64,000 nt of DNA from Rhodanobacter spathiphylli B39 (GTDB taxonomy: Bacteria > Pseudomonadota > Gammaproteobacteria > Xanthomonadales > Rhodanobacteraceae). Position numbers and translations under genes: made by a program. The notes below the pieces were generated by a model. That model saw only the letters and a program-made list of their open reading frames with translations, searched no databases and had not been told where the DNA came from. The stretch lies in NCBI RefSeq assembly GCF_000264295.1, contig NZ_AJXT01000008.1, positions 38,569 to 102,568 of the forward strand, given 5' to 3'. Positions 25,600-33,551 of the stretch are shown one piece after another. Every line of letters begins with the position of its first letter. The first letter of the stretch is position 1.

Positions 25600-26043
25600 A
25601 TGAGTACACCGCTTGCCATTCCCTGCCCGCACTGCAGCGCCCTCAACCGCGTGCCGGCCGACCGCGTGGCCGAGCGCCCGAACTGCGGTCGCTGCAAGCA
25701 GGCGCTGTTCGAGGGACATCCGGCGGAACTGACCACGGCGAACTTCGACGCGATCGCCGGCCGCGGCGACCTGCCGGTGCTGGTGGATTTCTGGGCGCCG
25801 TGGTGCGGGCCGTGCGTCGGCTTCGCGCCGGTATTCGTGCAGGCCGCCGGCAAGTTCGAACCGCGCCTGCGGCTGGCCAAGCTGGATACCGAGGCGCAAC
25901 CGCAGATCGCGGCGCGCTTCAACATCCGCAGCATTCCCACCCTGATCATGTTCAGGCAAGGTCGCGAGATCGCGCGGCAATCCGGCGCACTGAACGCGGC
26001 GCAGCTGCAGCAGTTCGTCGAGGGTGCGCTGGCGCGCGGCTGA
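25600..26043 (+). CDS. trxC: thioredoxin 2 (zinc-finger thioredoxin)
   Basis: A 147-residue protein with an N-terminal zinc ribbon (C9-x2-C12 and C29-x2-C32) followed by a thioredoxin domain with active site WCGPC (C69, C72) and the cis-proline segment RSIPTL. This combination defines TrxC. Known role: cytoplasmic disulfide reductase induced in oxidative stress; OxyR control is known in E. coli but cannot be confirmed here. It converges with the LysR gene with stops directly adjoining. Confidence 0.96.
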   Translation: MSTPLAIPCPHCSALNRVPADRVAERPNCGRCKQALFEGHPAELTTANFDAIAGRGDLPVLVDFWAPWCGPCVGFAPVFVQAAGKFEPRLRLAKLDTEAQPQIAARFNIRSIPTLIMFRQGREIARQSGALNAAQLQQFVEGALARG

Positions 26044-26943
26044 TCAGCGCGCCGCAGTGCCCGCGGCCTGCCAGCGCAGCCAGTCGATCACCGCGGTCAC
26101 CGCCGCGCGTGGTTTCCCCGGCGGTCGCACGATCCAGTACGAAGTTCCCAACGGCACGCCGAGTTCGCCGCACGGACGCAACAGGCTGCCGTTCGTGACG
26201 TCGTCCGCGGCCAGCCGATGGCGCGCCAGCGCCACGCCCTGCCCCTGCATTGCCGCGCGCAGCACCAGGTCCGACGAGGTGTAGCGGGCGCCGCCCTGCA
26301 ACGCGAGCCTGGCCGGACCGTGCACGCTGCGCCACGCTTCCCATGACGCCTGCGGGTCGCGGTCGTGCAGCAGCCGCAGCCCGGCCAGTTGCCCCGGCTT
26401 CGATGGGCGTCCGGAGGTCTGCCACAGCGCCGGACTCATCACCGGATACAGCGCGTCGTCCATCAATCCCTCGGCATGCAGTTCCGGCCACGGCCCCGTA
26501 CCCATGCGGATCGCTAGGTCGATGCGGCCATCGTCCATGGCGTCGAGGCGTTGTTCCACCTGCACCGACAGCTCGATCTTCGGATGCGCCTTTTCCAGCG
26601 CGGGCAGGCGCGGCAGCAGCCAGCGGATCGCGAACGACGGCGAGGTCGACAGCGTCACCGCATGCGCCGGCCGGGTCTCGCGCAACGCGGCCACCGCCTG
26701 CTCGATGCCGCGCAGGCCGGCCAGGCTGGCACGCCCCAGCGCCTCGCCCTGCGGGGTGAACACCAGCGCGCCGCGACCGGCCGACGCACGCAGCAGCGGC
26801 ACGCCCAACCAGCGATCCAGTTCGGCCAGGTGCCGGCTCACCGAGGAATGCGCCATGCCCAGCTCGCGCGCGGCGGCGCGCACGCCGCCATGGGCGTAGA
26901 CCATGGCGAACGCGCGCAGGGCATTCAGCGGAAGCTCGTTCAT
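26044..26943 (-). CDS. LysR-family transcriptional regulator (GcvA-like)
   Basis: A 299-residue regulator. The winged helix-turn-helix is at about residues 7-65 (LNALRAFAMVYAHGGVRAAA, then AHSSVSRHLAELD). The effector-binding domain spans about 90-295 with LSTSPSFAIRWLLPRL, typical of the GcvA/AmpR-like branch. It is divergent from a LysE-type exporter with 87 bases between starts, the standard arrangement of a LysR regulator and its target. An export inducer (an amino acid or derivative) is the likely ligand, by analogy with LysG-LysE. Confidence 0.92.
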   Translation of the reverse strand: MNELPLNALRAFAMVYAHGGVRAAARELGMAHSSVSRHLAELDRWLGVPLLRASAGRGALVFTPQGEALGRASLAGLRGIEQAVAALRETRPAHAVTLSTSPSFAIRWLLPRLPALEKAHPKIELSVQVEQRLDAMDDGRIDLAIRMGTGPWPELHAEGLMDDALYPVMSPALWQTSGRPSKPGQLAGLRLLHDRDPQASWEAWRSVHGPARLALQGGARYTSSDLVLRAAMQGQGVALARHRLAADDVTNGSLLRPCGELGVPLGTSYWIVRPPGKPRAAVTAVIDWLRWQAAGTAAR

Positions 26944-27030
26944 GGTCGCAATTCTAGACCATAGATGCCGCGTCATCGACCAGCTTCGTGGCGGACGATG
27001 GATACACTCGACCATTGCGGAGAACGGCCC

Positions 27031-27627
27031 ATGGAGCAACTGCTCGCTGCTACCAGCCTGCTGTGCGCGGCCGCGATCACGCCCGGCCCGAACAACCTGG
27101 TGATCCTGCGCGCGGCCGGCACGGCCGGCATGCGCCGCACGCTGCCGATGATCGCCGGCATCGTGCTCGGCGGCCTGTTGTTGCTGGCGGTGACGGCGCT
27201 GGGCGCTGCGGCGGTCTTTGCGGCACTCCCGTCGCTGCGACGCTGGATCGCCCTGGCCGGCACGCTGTACCTGGCCTGGCTCGGTGCTGCGCTGTGCATC
27301 GCCGGGATGTCACCACCAGGCGACACGACCACTTCCTCGCCCTTGCCGGCCGGCGCGCTGGGACTGGTCGGCTTCCAGTTCCTCAACCCGAAAAGCTGGC
27401 TGCTGGTGCTTACCGTGCTGGCCGCGATGCAGGCCACGCGAACGCACGATTACCTGCTGCTGGTGGCGATGTTCGTGCTGATCCCCACGCTGTGCCTGTG
27501 GCTGTGGGCCGCGCTCGGCGCCTCGCTGGCGCGCTGGCTGGCCCGGCCGGTCGCGCGACGCGGCGTGGACATCGTCGGCGGCGCCTTGCTGGTCGCCTGC
27601 GCCGCGCTGCTGCTGATCCAACCCTGA
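27031..27627 (+). CDS. LysE/RhtB-family amino-acid exporter
   Basis: A 198-residue inner-membrane protein with about six hydrophobic segments. The family signature ITPGPNNLVILRAAGTAG lies near the N-terminus (about 14-31), with a second conserved block FQFLNPKSWL in the middle. The ATG at 27031 begins right before the first helix. Known role of the family: proton-coupled efflux of amino acids or derivatives. It is divergent from a LysR regulator that probably controls it. The substrate is not predictable. Confidence 0.9.
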   Translation: MEQLLAATSLLCAAAITPGPNNLVILRAAGTAGMRRTLPMIAGIVLGGLLLLAVTALGAAAVFAALPSLRRWIALAGTLYLAWLGAALCIAGMSPPGDTTTSSPLPAGALGLVGFQFLNPKSWLLVLTVLAAMQATRTHDYLLLVAMFVLIPTLCLWLWAALGASLARWLARPVARRGVDIVGGALLVACAALLLIQP

Positions 27628-27645
27628 GCTGACCGGAGACTTGCG

Positions 27646-28269
27646 ATGACCACTTTTCAGCCCACGTCCGCCCGTCGCGTGCTTTGCCTTGCCGGCAGCC
27701 TGCGCCGCCACTCCTGGAACCGTCGCCTGTTGCACGCGGCCGCACTGCAGGCACCAACGGGCCTGCAGCTGGACGTCCACGACGCACTGGCGGCCGTGCC
27801 CCTGTTCGACGAAGACCTGGAGTCGCGCGATCCGGCCGGTCCGGCCGGCGTGCAGGCGTTGCGTGCGGCGGTGGCCGCCGCGGACGGCCTGCTCATCGCC
27901 ACGCCCGAGTACAACCAGGCGCTCCCTGGCGTGCTGAAGAACGCACTGGACTGGCTGTCGCGCGAGAGTCCCCTCGGCGAAGTGCTGGCCGGCAAGCCGG
28001 TCGCCGTGCTTGGCGCCAGCAGCGGACCGTGGGGCACCCGGCTGGCACAGGCCTCGCTGCGCCAGGTGCTGCACACCTGCGGCGCACTGGTGATGCCGGC
28101 GCCAAGCCTGTTCGTGGCCCGCGTCGCCGAGCGCTTCGATGCCCGGGGCTGGCTCACCGACACCGCCACGCTGCAGTCGCTGCAGTCCTTCCTGCTGGCC
28201 TTCGACGCGTGGATGGAACGCGTGGCCCGACCGGCTGCGCTGGAGCAGCCGCAGGCCATGCCGCGCTGA
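27646..28269 (+). CDS. NADPH-dependent FMN reductase
   Basis: A 207-residue flavodoxin-fold protein. The phosphate-binding loop is visible as LAGSLRRHSWNRRLL (about 15-29), and the flavin contact segment is TPEYNQALPGVLKNALDWLS (about 85-104), followed by GASSGPWGT. Reaction: two-electron reduction of FMN, quinones or azo compounds with NAD(P)H in the cytosol. It begins 18 bases after the exporter gene and is probably co-transcribed with it. A link to the exporter is not otherwise evident. Confidence 0.9.
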   Translation: MTTFQPTSARRVLCLAGSLRRHSWNRRLLHAAALQAPTGLQLDVHDALAAVPLFDEDLESRDPAGPAGVQALRAAVAAADGLLIATPEYNQALPGVLKNALDWLSRESPLGEVLAGKPVAVLGASSGPWGTRLAQASLRQVLHTCGALVMPAPSLFVARVAERFDARGWLTDTATLQSLQSFLLAFDAWMERVARPAALEQPQAMPR

Positions 28270-28358
28270 GCCATGCCTGCGGCCACCCATGCCTTTCAGC
28301 ACACTCGGCGCACCCGCCGCGCGTTTAGGCTTCGGTCTTTACGCCCGAGGAGAGGCCC

Positions 28359-29864
28359 GTGCGCAAGTCCCTGCCGTTCGCCCTGATGGTCGCCCTGCTG
28401 TTGCCCGGATTCGCCACCCCGGCCGCCGCGGCCGACAGCGACAAGCCGGCGGCGAGCGCCCAGGCGGCGGGCAAGGATGGCTTCCAGCTGCCGCCGTTCC
28501 CCGCCGACGCGCACGTGACGCAAACCGCCACGGTCGACGGCCGCACGCTCAAGTACACGGTGACCGTCGGCTCGCTGCCGGTGCGCGACGAGAAGGGCAG
28601 GACGACCGGCGAGGTGGTGTTCACCGCCTACACCATGGCCGGCAACGACCGGCCGGTGACGTTTGCGCTGAACGGCGGCCCGGGTGCTTCGTCGGTCTAC
28701 CTCAACCTGGGCGCGATCGGCCCGAAGAAGGTGGACTTCGGCGTCGAGGGCGACTCGCCGTCCGAGCGCCCCACCCTGCACGACAACCCCGGCACCTGGC
28801 TGGGCTTCACCGACCTGGTCTTCATCGACCCGATCGGCACCGGCTACAGCCGCGCGCTGGTCGACGACAAGGAGGCGACGAAGCAGTTCTACAGCACCGA
28901 TGTCGACATAAAGTACCTGTCGCGGATCATGTACGACTGGCTGGTGAAGAACGGCCGCATGGACGCGCGCAAGTATTACGTGGGCGAAAGCTACGGCGGT
29001 TTCCGCGGCCCGCGCATCACCGAATACATGCAGACCCAGCTGGGCGTGGCGATGAGCGGCGTGACGCTGATCTCGCCGTATCTCGACCCGGGTGCATGGA
29101 GCGACGACACCGTCTCGCCGCTGCCGTGGATGACTACCCTGCCGTCGATCGCGGCGGCGCACCTGGAGCGCGAAGGCAAGCTCAGCGCCGAGACGATGGC
29201 GCCGGTGATCGCCTATACGCGTGGCGAGTACGCCACCACTCTGATGAAGGGACGTTCCGACCCGGCCGCCACCGAAGCGATGATCCGCAAGGTCACCGAC
29301 CTGACCGGGCTGGACCCGCTGTTCGTCAGGCGCTCCGGTGGCCGCCTGGAAACCCAGGCCTATCTGCGCGAGGTGTATCGCGCCGAAGGCAAGCTGGGCA
29401 GCCGCTACGACTCCAACGTCACCGCGTGGGACCCGTTCCCGTACGCGCCACGTCAGCAGACCGGCGATCCGATCCTCAACGGGATCATCGCGCCCACCAC
29501 CACGGCGATGGTTCACTTCGTCACGCAGACCGTGGGCTGGAAGGTCGACGGTCGCTACAACGCGCTCAGCTACGAAGTGAACCGCCTGTGGCACGAGGAC
29601 GACGATGCGCAGGAAGGTTCGGTGAAGGAACTGCGCCAGGCCGTGGCCAACGACCCCGGCCTGCGCGTGCTGATCGCCCACGGCTGGGACGACCTGTCCT
29701 GCCCGTTCATGGTCTCGGTGCTGGCCGTCGACCAGATGCCGGCGATGGGTGATGCGTCGCGCGTGCAGGTCAAGGAATACCCCGGCGGCCACATGTTCTA
29801 CGCCCGGCCCGACAGCCAGGCCGCGCTGACCGCCGACGTGAAGCAGCTGTACGGCGCGAAGTGA
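28359..29864 (+). CDS. S10-family serine carboxypeptidase-like protein, secreted
   Basis: A 501-residue precursor beginning at GTG with GAGGAGAGG in front and a signal peptide cleaved near PAAAAD (about residue 26). The catalytic triad of peptidase family S10 is visible: Ser211 in VGESYGGFRG, Asp444 in HGWDDLSCPF and His478 in PGGHMFY. The oxyanion segment is NGGPGASSVYLNLG (about 107-120). Known activity: serine carboxypeptidase at acid pH. Bacterial members are periplasmic or secreted and have little-known substrates. A perfect hairpin follows 48 bases after the stop. Confidence 0.93.
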   Translation: MRKSLPFALMVALLLPGFATPAAAADSDKPAASAQAAGKDGFQLPPFPADAHVTQTATVDGRTLKYTVTVGSLPVRDEKGRTTGEVVFTAYTMAGNDRPVTFALNGGPGASSVYLNLGAIGPKKVDFGVEGDSPSERPTLHDNPGTWLGFTDLVFIDPIGTGYSRALVDDKEATKQFYSTDVDIKYLSRIMYDWLVKNGRMDARKYYVGESYGGFRGPRITEYMQTQLGVAMSGVTLISPYLDPGAWSDDTVSPLPWMTTLPSIAAAHLEREGKLSAETMAPVIAYTRGEYATTLMKGRSDPAATEAMIRKVTDLTGLDPLFVRRSGGRLETQAYLREVYRAEGKLGSRYDSNVTAWDPFPYAPRQQTGDPILNGIIAPTTTAMVHFVTQTVGWKVDGRYNALSYEVNRLWHEDDDAQEGSVKELRQAVANDPGLRVLIAHGWDDLSCPFMVSVLAVDQMPAMGDASRVQVKEYPGGHMFYARPDSQAALTADVKQLYGAK

Positions 29865-29912
29865 CCCCTGGAGGGCCGGCGTCGCGCCGGCCCGTCGCCG
29901 CTCAGCGCCTGT

Positions 29913-30080
29913 GAAGAAAACCACCTCCTGTGGTTTTCTTCTATCGCGCGTCCGGTACATGCCCGGACGCGCTCACATGAAGCAGTCTCTAGCGTGACTC
30001 CTTCATGTCCGGCCATCGGGCAATCGCTCCTGCGTTGCCTCAACTCGGGCATCCATGCCCTCGCCGTGGCCGGGCTTCGA
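29913..30080. repeat. cluster of strong hairpins (structured intergenic element)
   Basis: Three perfect hairpins in a row: GAAGAAAACCAC/GTGGTTTTCTTC (29913-29941), GCGCGTCCGG/CCGGACGCGC (29946-29972) and CATGAAG/CTTCATG (29976-30007). Next comes a branched part: CCGGCCA near 30009 can pair with TGGCCGG near 30068. It encloses GGCAA/TTGCC and GGGCATCCATGCCC. The first hairpin also serves as a possible terminator for the S10 peptidase gene. No coding signal is seen. It could be an extragenic palindrome cluster or a structured RNA. Confidence 0.55.
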
Positions 30081-30101
30081 GGTTGAAAGAATCACAATCT
30101 C

Positions 30102-31091
30102 TCAGCGCGCCACGGCGCTGGCGCGCACCAGGTATTGCACGCTGAACATCCGTTGCGGGTCCAGCCAGGTGCGCATCACCGCCAGCCCGGCCTTTTCGGC
30201 CAGGGCGGCGAAGTCTTCCAGCGAGTACTTGCAGCTGTATTCGACCTGGATCACTTCGTCGGCGCGGAAACCCACCTTGCTGCTGCCGATCTTCACCTGC
30301 TGCTCGCGGCTGCTGACGATATGCGTCTCGATGCGGCCGGCCATCGGGTTGTAGCGCGCGTGGTGATGAAAGGCGGAAAGATCGAAATCGCTGCCGATCT
30401 CCCGGTTCAGCCGCGCCAGCATGTTCAGCGTGAACTCGGCGGTGACGCCGGCGCGATCGTTGTAGGCCGCTTCCATCTGCGCAACGTCCTTCTTCAGGTC
30501 CACCCCGATCAGGATGCCGCCCGCGTCGCCCATCTCGTTGCGCATCTTGCGCAACAGGTCCACCGCGTCGCGCGCCTCGAAATTGCCGATGGTGGAACCG
30601 GGGAAATACAGCACCGTCCGGCGCGGTGCGCGCGGCGGGATCGGCAGGCGCAAGGGCTTGCTGAAATCCGCGCACAACGGCTGCAGCGGCAGCTGCGGGA
30701 ACTCCAGGGCGAGCCTGCGCACGCTCTCGTTCAACGGCGCCGGCGAGATCTCCACGGGCACGTACGACACCGGGTCGTGCATCTCGCGCAACAGCATGCG
30801 GGTCTTCAAGCCGCTGCCGCTGCCGTATTCGACCAGCCGCACCTCGCTGCCCAGGCTGTCGGCGATGCTGGCGGCATGCTCGTCCATCAGGGCGACTTCG
30901 CAGCGGGTCAGGTAATACTCGGGCTGCTCGCAGATCCGCTCGAACAGCGCCGAGCCACGCTCGTCATAGAACAGCCACGAAGGCAGGCGCTTGAGTTTCA
31001 GGCCGAGCCCGTGCCGGGCGATCGCCAGCAGGTCGTTCAGTGGCGGGCGGCGATCGTCGTCGCCGGTACTGCAGGGTTGTACGCTGCTCAT
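30102..31091 (-). CDS. egtD: L-histidine N-alpha-methyltransferase (ergothioneine)
   Basis: A 329-residue cytoplasmic methyltransferase with the family start LPSWLFYDERGSALFERIC and the SAM-binding motif LVEYGSGSGLKTRML (about 86-100). The segments YFPGSTIGNFE and AYNDRAGVTAEF shape the histidine pocket. Reaction: three methylations of histidine by SAM to hercynine. Its ATG overlaps the egtB stop by four bases, so the two enzymes are translationally coupled. No egtA, egtC or egtE is nearby. Confidence 0.95.
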   Translation of the reverse strand: MSSVQPCSTGDDDRRPPLNDLLAIARHGLGLKLKRLPSWLFYDERGSALFERICEQPEYYLTRCEVALMDEHAASIADSLGSEVRLVEYGSGSGLKTRMLLREMHDPVSYVPVEISPAPLNESVRRLALEFPQLPLQPLCADFSKPLRLPIPPRAPRRTVLYFPGSTIGNFEARDAVDLLRKMRNEMGDAGGILIGVDLKKDVAQMEAAYNDRAGVTAEFTLNMLARLNREIGSDFDLSAFHHHARYNPMAGRIETHIVSSREQQVKIGSSKVGFRADEVIQVEYSCKYSLEDFAALAEKAGLAVMRTWLDPQRMFSVQYLVRASAVAR

Positions 31092-32335
31092 CGATCCTGT
31101 CCCAGGCGCAGCCCGGCAAACTGCCAGCGGGCGTGTGGTGGAAAAAAATTGCGGTAGGTGGCGCGCAGATGGTCGCGCGGCGTGGCGCACGAACCGCCCC
31201 GCAGCACCCACTGCCCGCACATGAACTTGCCGTTGTATTCGCCCAGTGAACCGGGCAGCGGGCGAAAGCCCGGGTAACTGATGTAGGGCGAGGCGGTCCA
31301 CTCCCACACGTCGCCAAACATCTGCAGCAGACCCTCGCCAGCCACGGCTGGCTGCGGCTGGCAGCGCCCCTGGTCCTGCAGGTTGCCGTGCACCGGCAAG
31401 CCCTGCGCGGCCGACTCCCATTCCGCTTCCGTGGGCAGTCGTGCACCGGCCCAGCGCGCGAACGCCTCGGCCTCGAAATAGCTCAGGTGGCAGACCGGCT
31501 CCTGCGGATCGATCGCGCGCACGCCGGCCAGGGTGAATTCGCTGGCCAGGTCGTCCTGCCAGTAGATCGGATGCTGCCAGCCCTCGCGCTGCACCGTGGC
31601 CCAGCCTTCGGACAGCCACAGGCCGGGCTCGCGATAACCGCCTTCGCGCACGAACGCCAGGTACTCGGCATTGGTCACCAGCCGGTTGGCCAGCGCATGC
31701 GGCTGCAGCAGGGTCCGGTGGCGCGGGGTTTCGTTGTCGAAGGCGAAACCCTCGCCACGATGGCCGATCTCGACGATGCCCTCGCCGCCATCGATGTAGC
31801 GCAGCGGCACGACCTTCGCGCCAGCCTCGGCGAGGATCGGTGCGCGATACGCCGGCTGCAGCGGATTGCACCAGAACGCGTGCTTGATGTCGGTCAGCAG
31901 GAGTTCCTGGTGCTGCTGCTCGTGATGCAGGCCCAGCTCGACCAGCGAGGACAGTTCGGCGTCGTCCTGGCGGGCCAGCAGGTCGGCCACCATGTCGTCG
32001 ATGCGCCTGCGGTAGTCGCGCACCTCGTCCAGCGAGGGGCGCGACAGCAACCCGCGTTGCGGTCGCGCATGCATCGGCCCGACCGACTGGTAGTAGGAAT
32101 TGAACAGGTAATGCCACGCCGGATCACGGGGCCGATAAGCCGGGTCGCGGCCCAGCACGAACTGTTCGAAAAACCAGGTCGTGTGGGCCAGGTGCCATTT
32201 GCCTGGACTGGCATCGGGCATCGACTGCAGTTGCAGGTCTTCGGCGCTGAGGTGGGCGCAGAGTTCCAGGCTGTGGCCGCGCACCCGCCCGAAGCGGCTG
32301 CCGATGTCTTCCGCCGCCAGCGATCGCGAGGCCAT
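31088..32335 (-). CDS. egtB: hercynine oxygenase (ergothioneine sulfoxide synthase)
   Basis: A 415-residue enzyme. A DinB-like N-terminal half carries the non-heme iron ligands: H51 in LAHTTWFFE and H138/H142 in LHHEQQHQELL (H-x3-H-x-E). The C-terminal half is formylglycine-generating-enzyme-like (LPTEAEWESAA, GDVWEWTASPY, VLRGGSCATP). Reaction: O2-dependent sulfur-carbon bond formation between hercynine and cysteine or gamma-glutamylcysteine. The absence of egtA and egtC nearby favours direct use of cysteine, but this is inference. The start is placed at MASRSLAAEDIG; the upstream open frame looks unrelated to the family. Confidence 0.94.
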   Translation of the reverse strand: MASRSLAAEDIGSRFGRVRGHSLELCAHLSAEDLQLQSMPDASPGKWHLAHTTWFFEQFVLGRDPAYRPRDPAWHYLFNSYYQSVGPMHARPQRGLLSRPSLDEVRDYRRRIDDMVADLLARQDDAELSSLVELGLHHEQQHQELLLTDIKHAFWCNPLQPAYRAPILAEAGAKVVPLRYIDGGEGIVEIGHRGEGFAFDNETPRHRTLLQPHALANRLVTNAEYLAFVREGGYREPGLWLSEGWATVQREGWQHPIYWQDDLASEFTLAGVRAIDPQEPVCHLSYFEAEAFARWAGARLPTEAEWESAAQGLPVHGNLQDQGRCQPQPAVAGEGLLQMFGDVWEWTASPYISYPGFRPLPGSLGEYNGKFMCGQWVLRGGSCATPRDHLRATYRNFFPPHARWQFAGLRLGQDR

Positions 32336-32454
32336 CAGCAGGCCTTCCGGAACGACGTCCCGGTACCGGCGGAGCAGAGGGAGTCGGTGATGGAGTCTCG
32401 GGTCACATGCATATTCCCCAGCATGGCGGATCGACCGTTCACTTCTTGTGACAA

Positions 32455-32471
32455 GAGTATCGCGGATACTC
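32455..32471. promoter_or_regulatory. perfect palindrome between egtBD and a divergent secreted-protein gene
   Basis: GAGTATC (32455-32461), GCG, GATACTC (32465-32471): a perfect 17-base palindrome in the 227-base divergent region. Such symmetry is typical of a dimeric repressor or activator site. The regulator is unknown. TTGTGA about 10 bases to its left might be part of a rightward promoter. Confidence 0.45.
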
Positions 32472-32562
32472 CGTCTGCTCTCCCCATGCCGCTGCAGCGC
32501 GGCATGCAGCTGCCGTGGCTGGATCACGGTTCGCACCATCCCGAGAAAGCGAGGCACGTCCG

Positions 32563-33006
32563 ATGAAAATGATCCTTCCCCTGATGATGCTTGCCCTTGC
32601 CACCGGCGCGGGTACCGCGCAGGCGGCCGACAAGGCGGCCCACCCGCCCCTGCCCGCCGGCGAGTGCATCGACACGACCCAGATCAACGAATGGCACATC
32701 GTGGATGCGCGCACGGCGATCGTGCGGACGGGTCCGAAGCGCTACCTGGTGGCATTGCGTCACGACTGCCCGCGACTGGGCATCGCGCCGCCAGGCCTGA
32801 TGTTCCGCCCCAACCACTCCAATGCGGTCAACAACCGGGGGCGCATCTGCGGCGAGACGGGCGAGACCGTGCGCTCGAGCCAGCAGCCGCCGTGCGCGAT
32901 CGAGTCGGTCAGCCGGATCGACAAGCAACGCTTCGACGAGCTCAGCGCCAGCGCGAAGCGTCACGGCAGCGGCGCGGAACAGCCCATGACCCTGCCTGTC
33001 CACTGA
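32563..33006 (+). CDS. secreted protein, DUF6491-like
   Basis: A 147-residue precursor with a signal peptide (cleavage near AQAAD, residue 22). The mature domain has four cysteines (GECIDTTQ, HDCPRLG, RICGETGE, PPCAIES) and the pattern of the DUF6491 family: a hydrophilic beta-rich small protein with RTGPKRYLVALRHDCP. The function is unknown. It lies divergent from egtB across a palindromic site. A strong hairpin ends the unit. Confidence 0.78.
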   Translation: MKMILPLMMLALATGAGTAQAADKAAHPPLPAGECIDTTQINEWHIVDARTAIVRTGPKRYLVALRHDCPRLGIAPPGLMFRPNHSNAVNNRGRICGETGETVRSSQQPPCAIESVSRIDKQRFDELSASAKRHGSGAEQPMTLPVH

Positions 33007-33023
33007 CTGAAGCATCCCGCAAA

Positions 33024-33056
33024 ACGACAGGGGCCCGGATGACCGGGCCCCTGTTC
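33024..33056. terminator. bidirectional terminator between convergent genes
   Basis: An 11-bp stem CAGGGGCCCGG/CCGGGCCCCTG (33028-33038 with 33043-33053) and loop ATGA. On the minus strand it is followed by TCGTTTT, so it best serves the leftward gene. On the plus strand only TT follows. Confidence 0.75.
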
Positions 33057-33079
33057 AAGTGCTTCAGCGATGAGTGCGA

Positions 33080-33490
33080 TCAATCGTCGCCGTAGCCATC
33101 GTCGCGGATGTAGCGCGTCTGGTACGGGTCGTCGTAGACCACGGTGCGCGTCTCCACCACGCGACGGGTGACCACCGGCTCCTCACGGTAGATCACGGTG
33201 CGCGGCTCGCGATAGACCGGCGCGTCGTAATACACCGGCGCGGGGCGCAGGGCGTTGTCGACCAGGCCGATCACGGCGCCGGTGACGATCGCGCCCGCGA
33301 TCCAGCGACCACCGCTCCAGTGACCACCACCGTGACCGTAATAACCGCCATGGTAGCCACCGTGGTAACCACCGCCATGGTAGCCATGGCCGTGCCCGTG
33401 CGCCGACGCGCTCAGCGGCATCGCCACCGCCGCTGCAACCGCCAGGCCGATGGCCGCCAGCTTGCCTGCACCACTGAAACGTCGAGTCAT
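33080..33490 (-). CDS. secreted Gly/His/Tyr-rich protein of unknown function
   Basis: A 136-residue precursor with signal peptide (LSASAH, cleavage near residue 30). A His/Gly/Tyr repeat (HGHGYHGGGYHGGYHGGYYG, about 32-51) could bind metals. A short hydrophobic segment (GAIVTGAVIGLVDNALRPAP) follows, then an Arg/Val/Tyr-rich tail with repeated VYREPRT, EPVVTRR and TRTVVY blocks. The hydrophobic part resembles a glycine-zipper. I do not recognise a named family with confidence. It has its own terminator downstream. Confidence 0.72.
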   Translation of the reverse strand: MTRRFSGAGKLAAIGLAVAAAVAMPLSASAHGHGHGYHGGGYHGGYHGGYYGHGGGHWSGGRWIAGAIVTGAVIGLVDNALRPAPVYYDAPVYREPRTVIYREEPVVTRRVVETRTVVYDDPYQTRYIRDDGYGDD

Positions 33491-33551
33491 GAGTGTTCTC
33501 CGTTGTACGGGCAGATGCTCGTCGGATCAGCCTTAATGTGCACTGAAGGGT

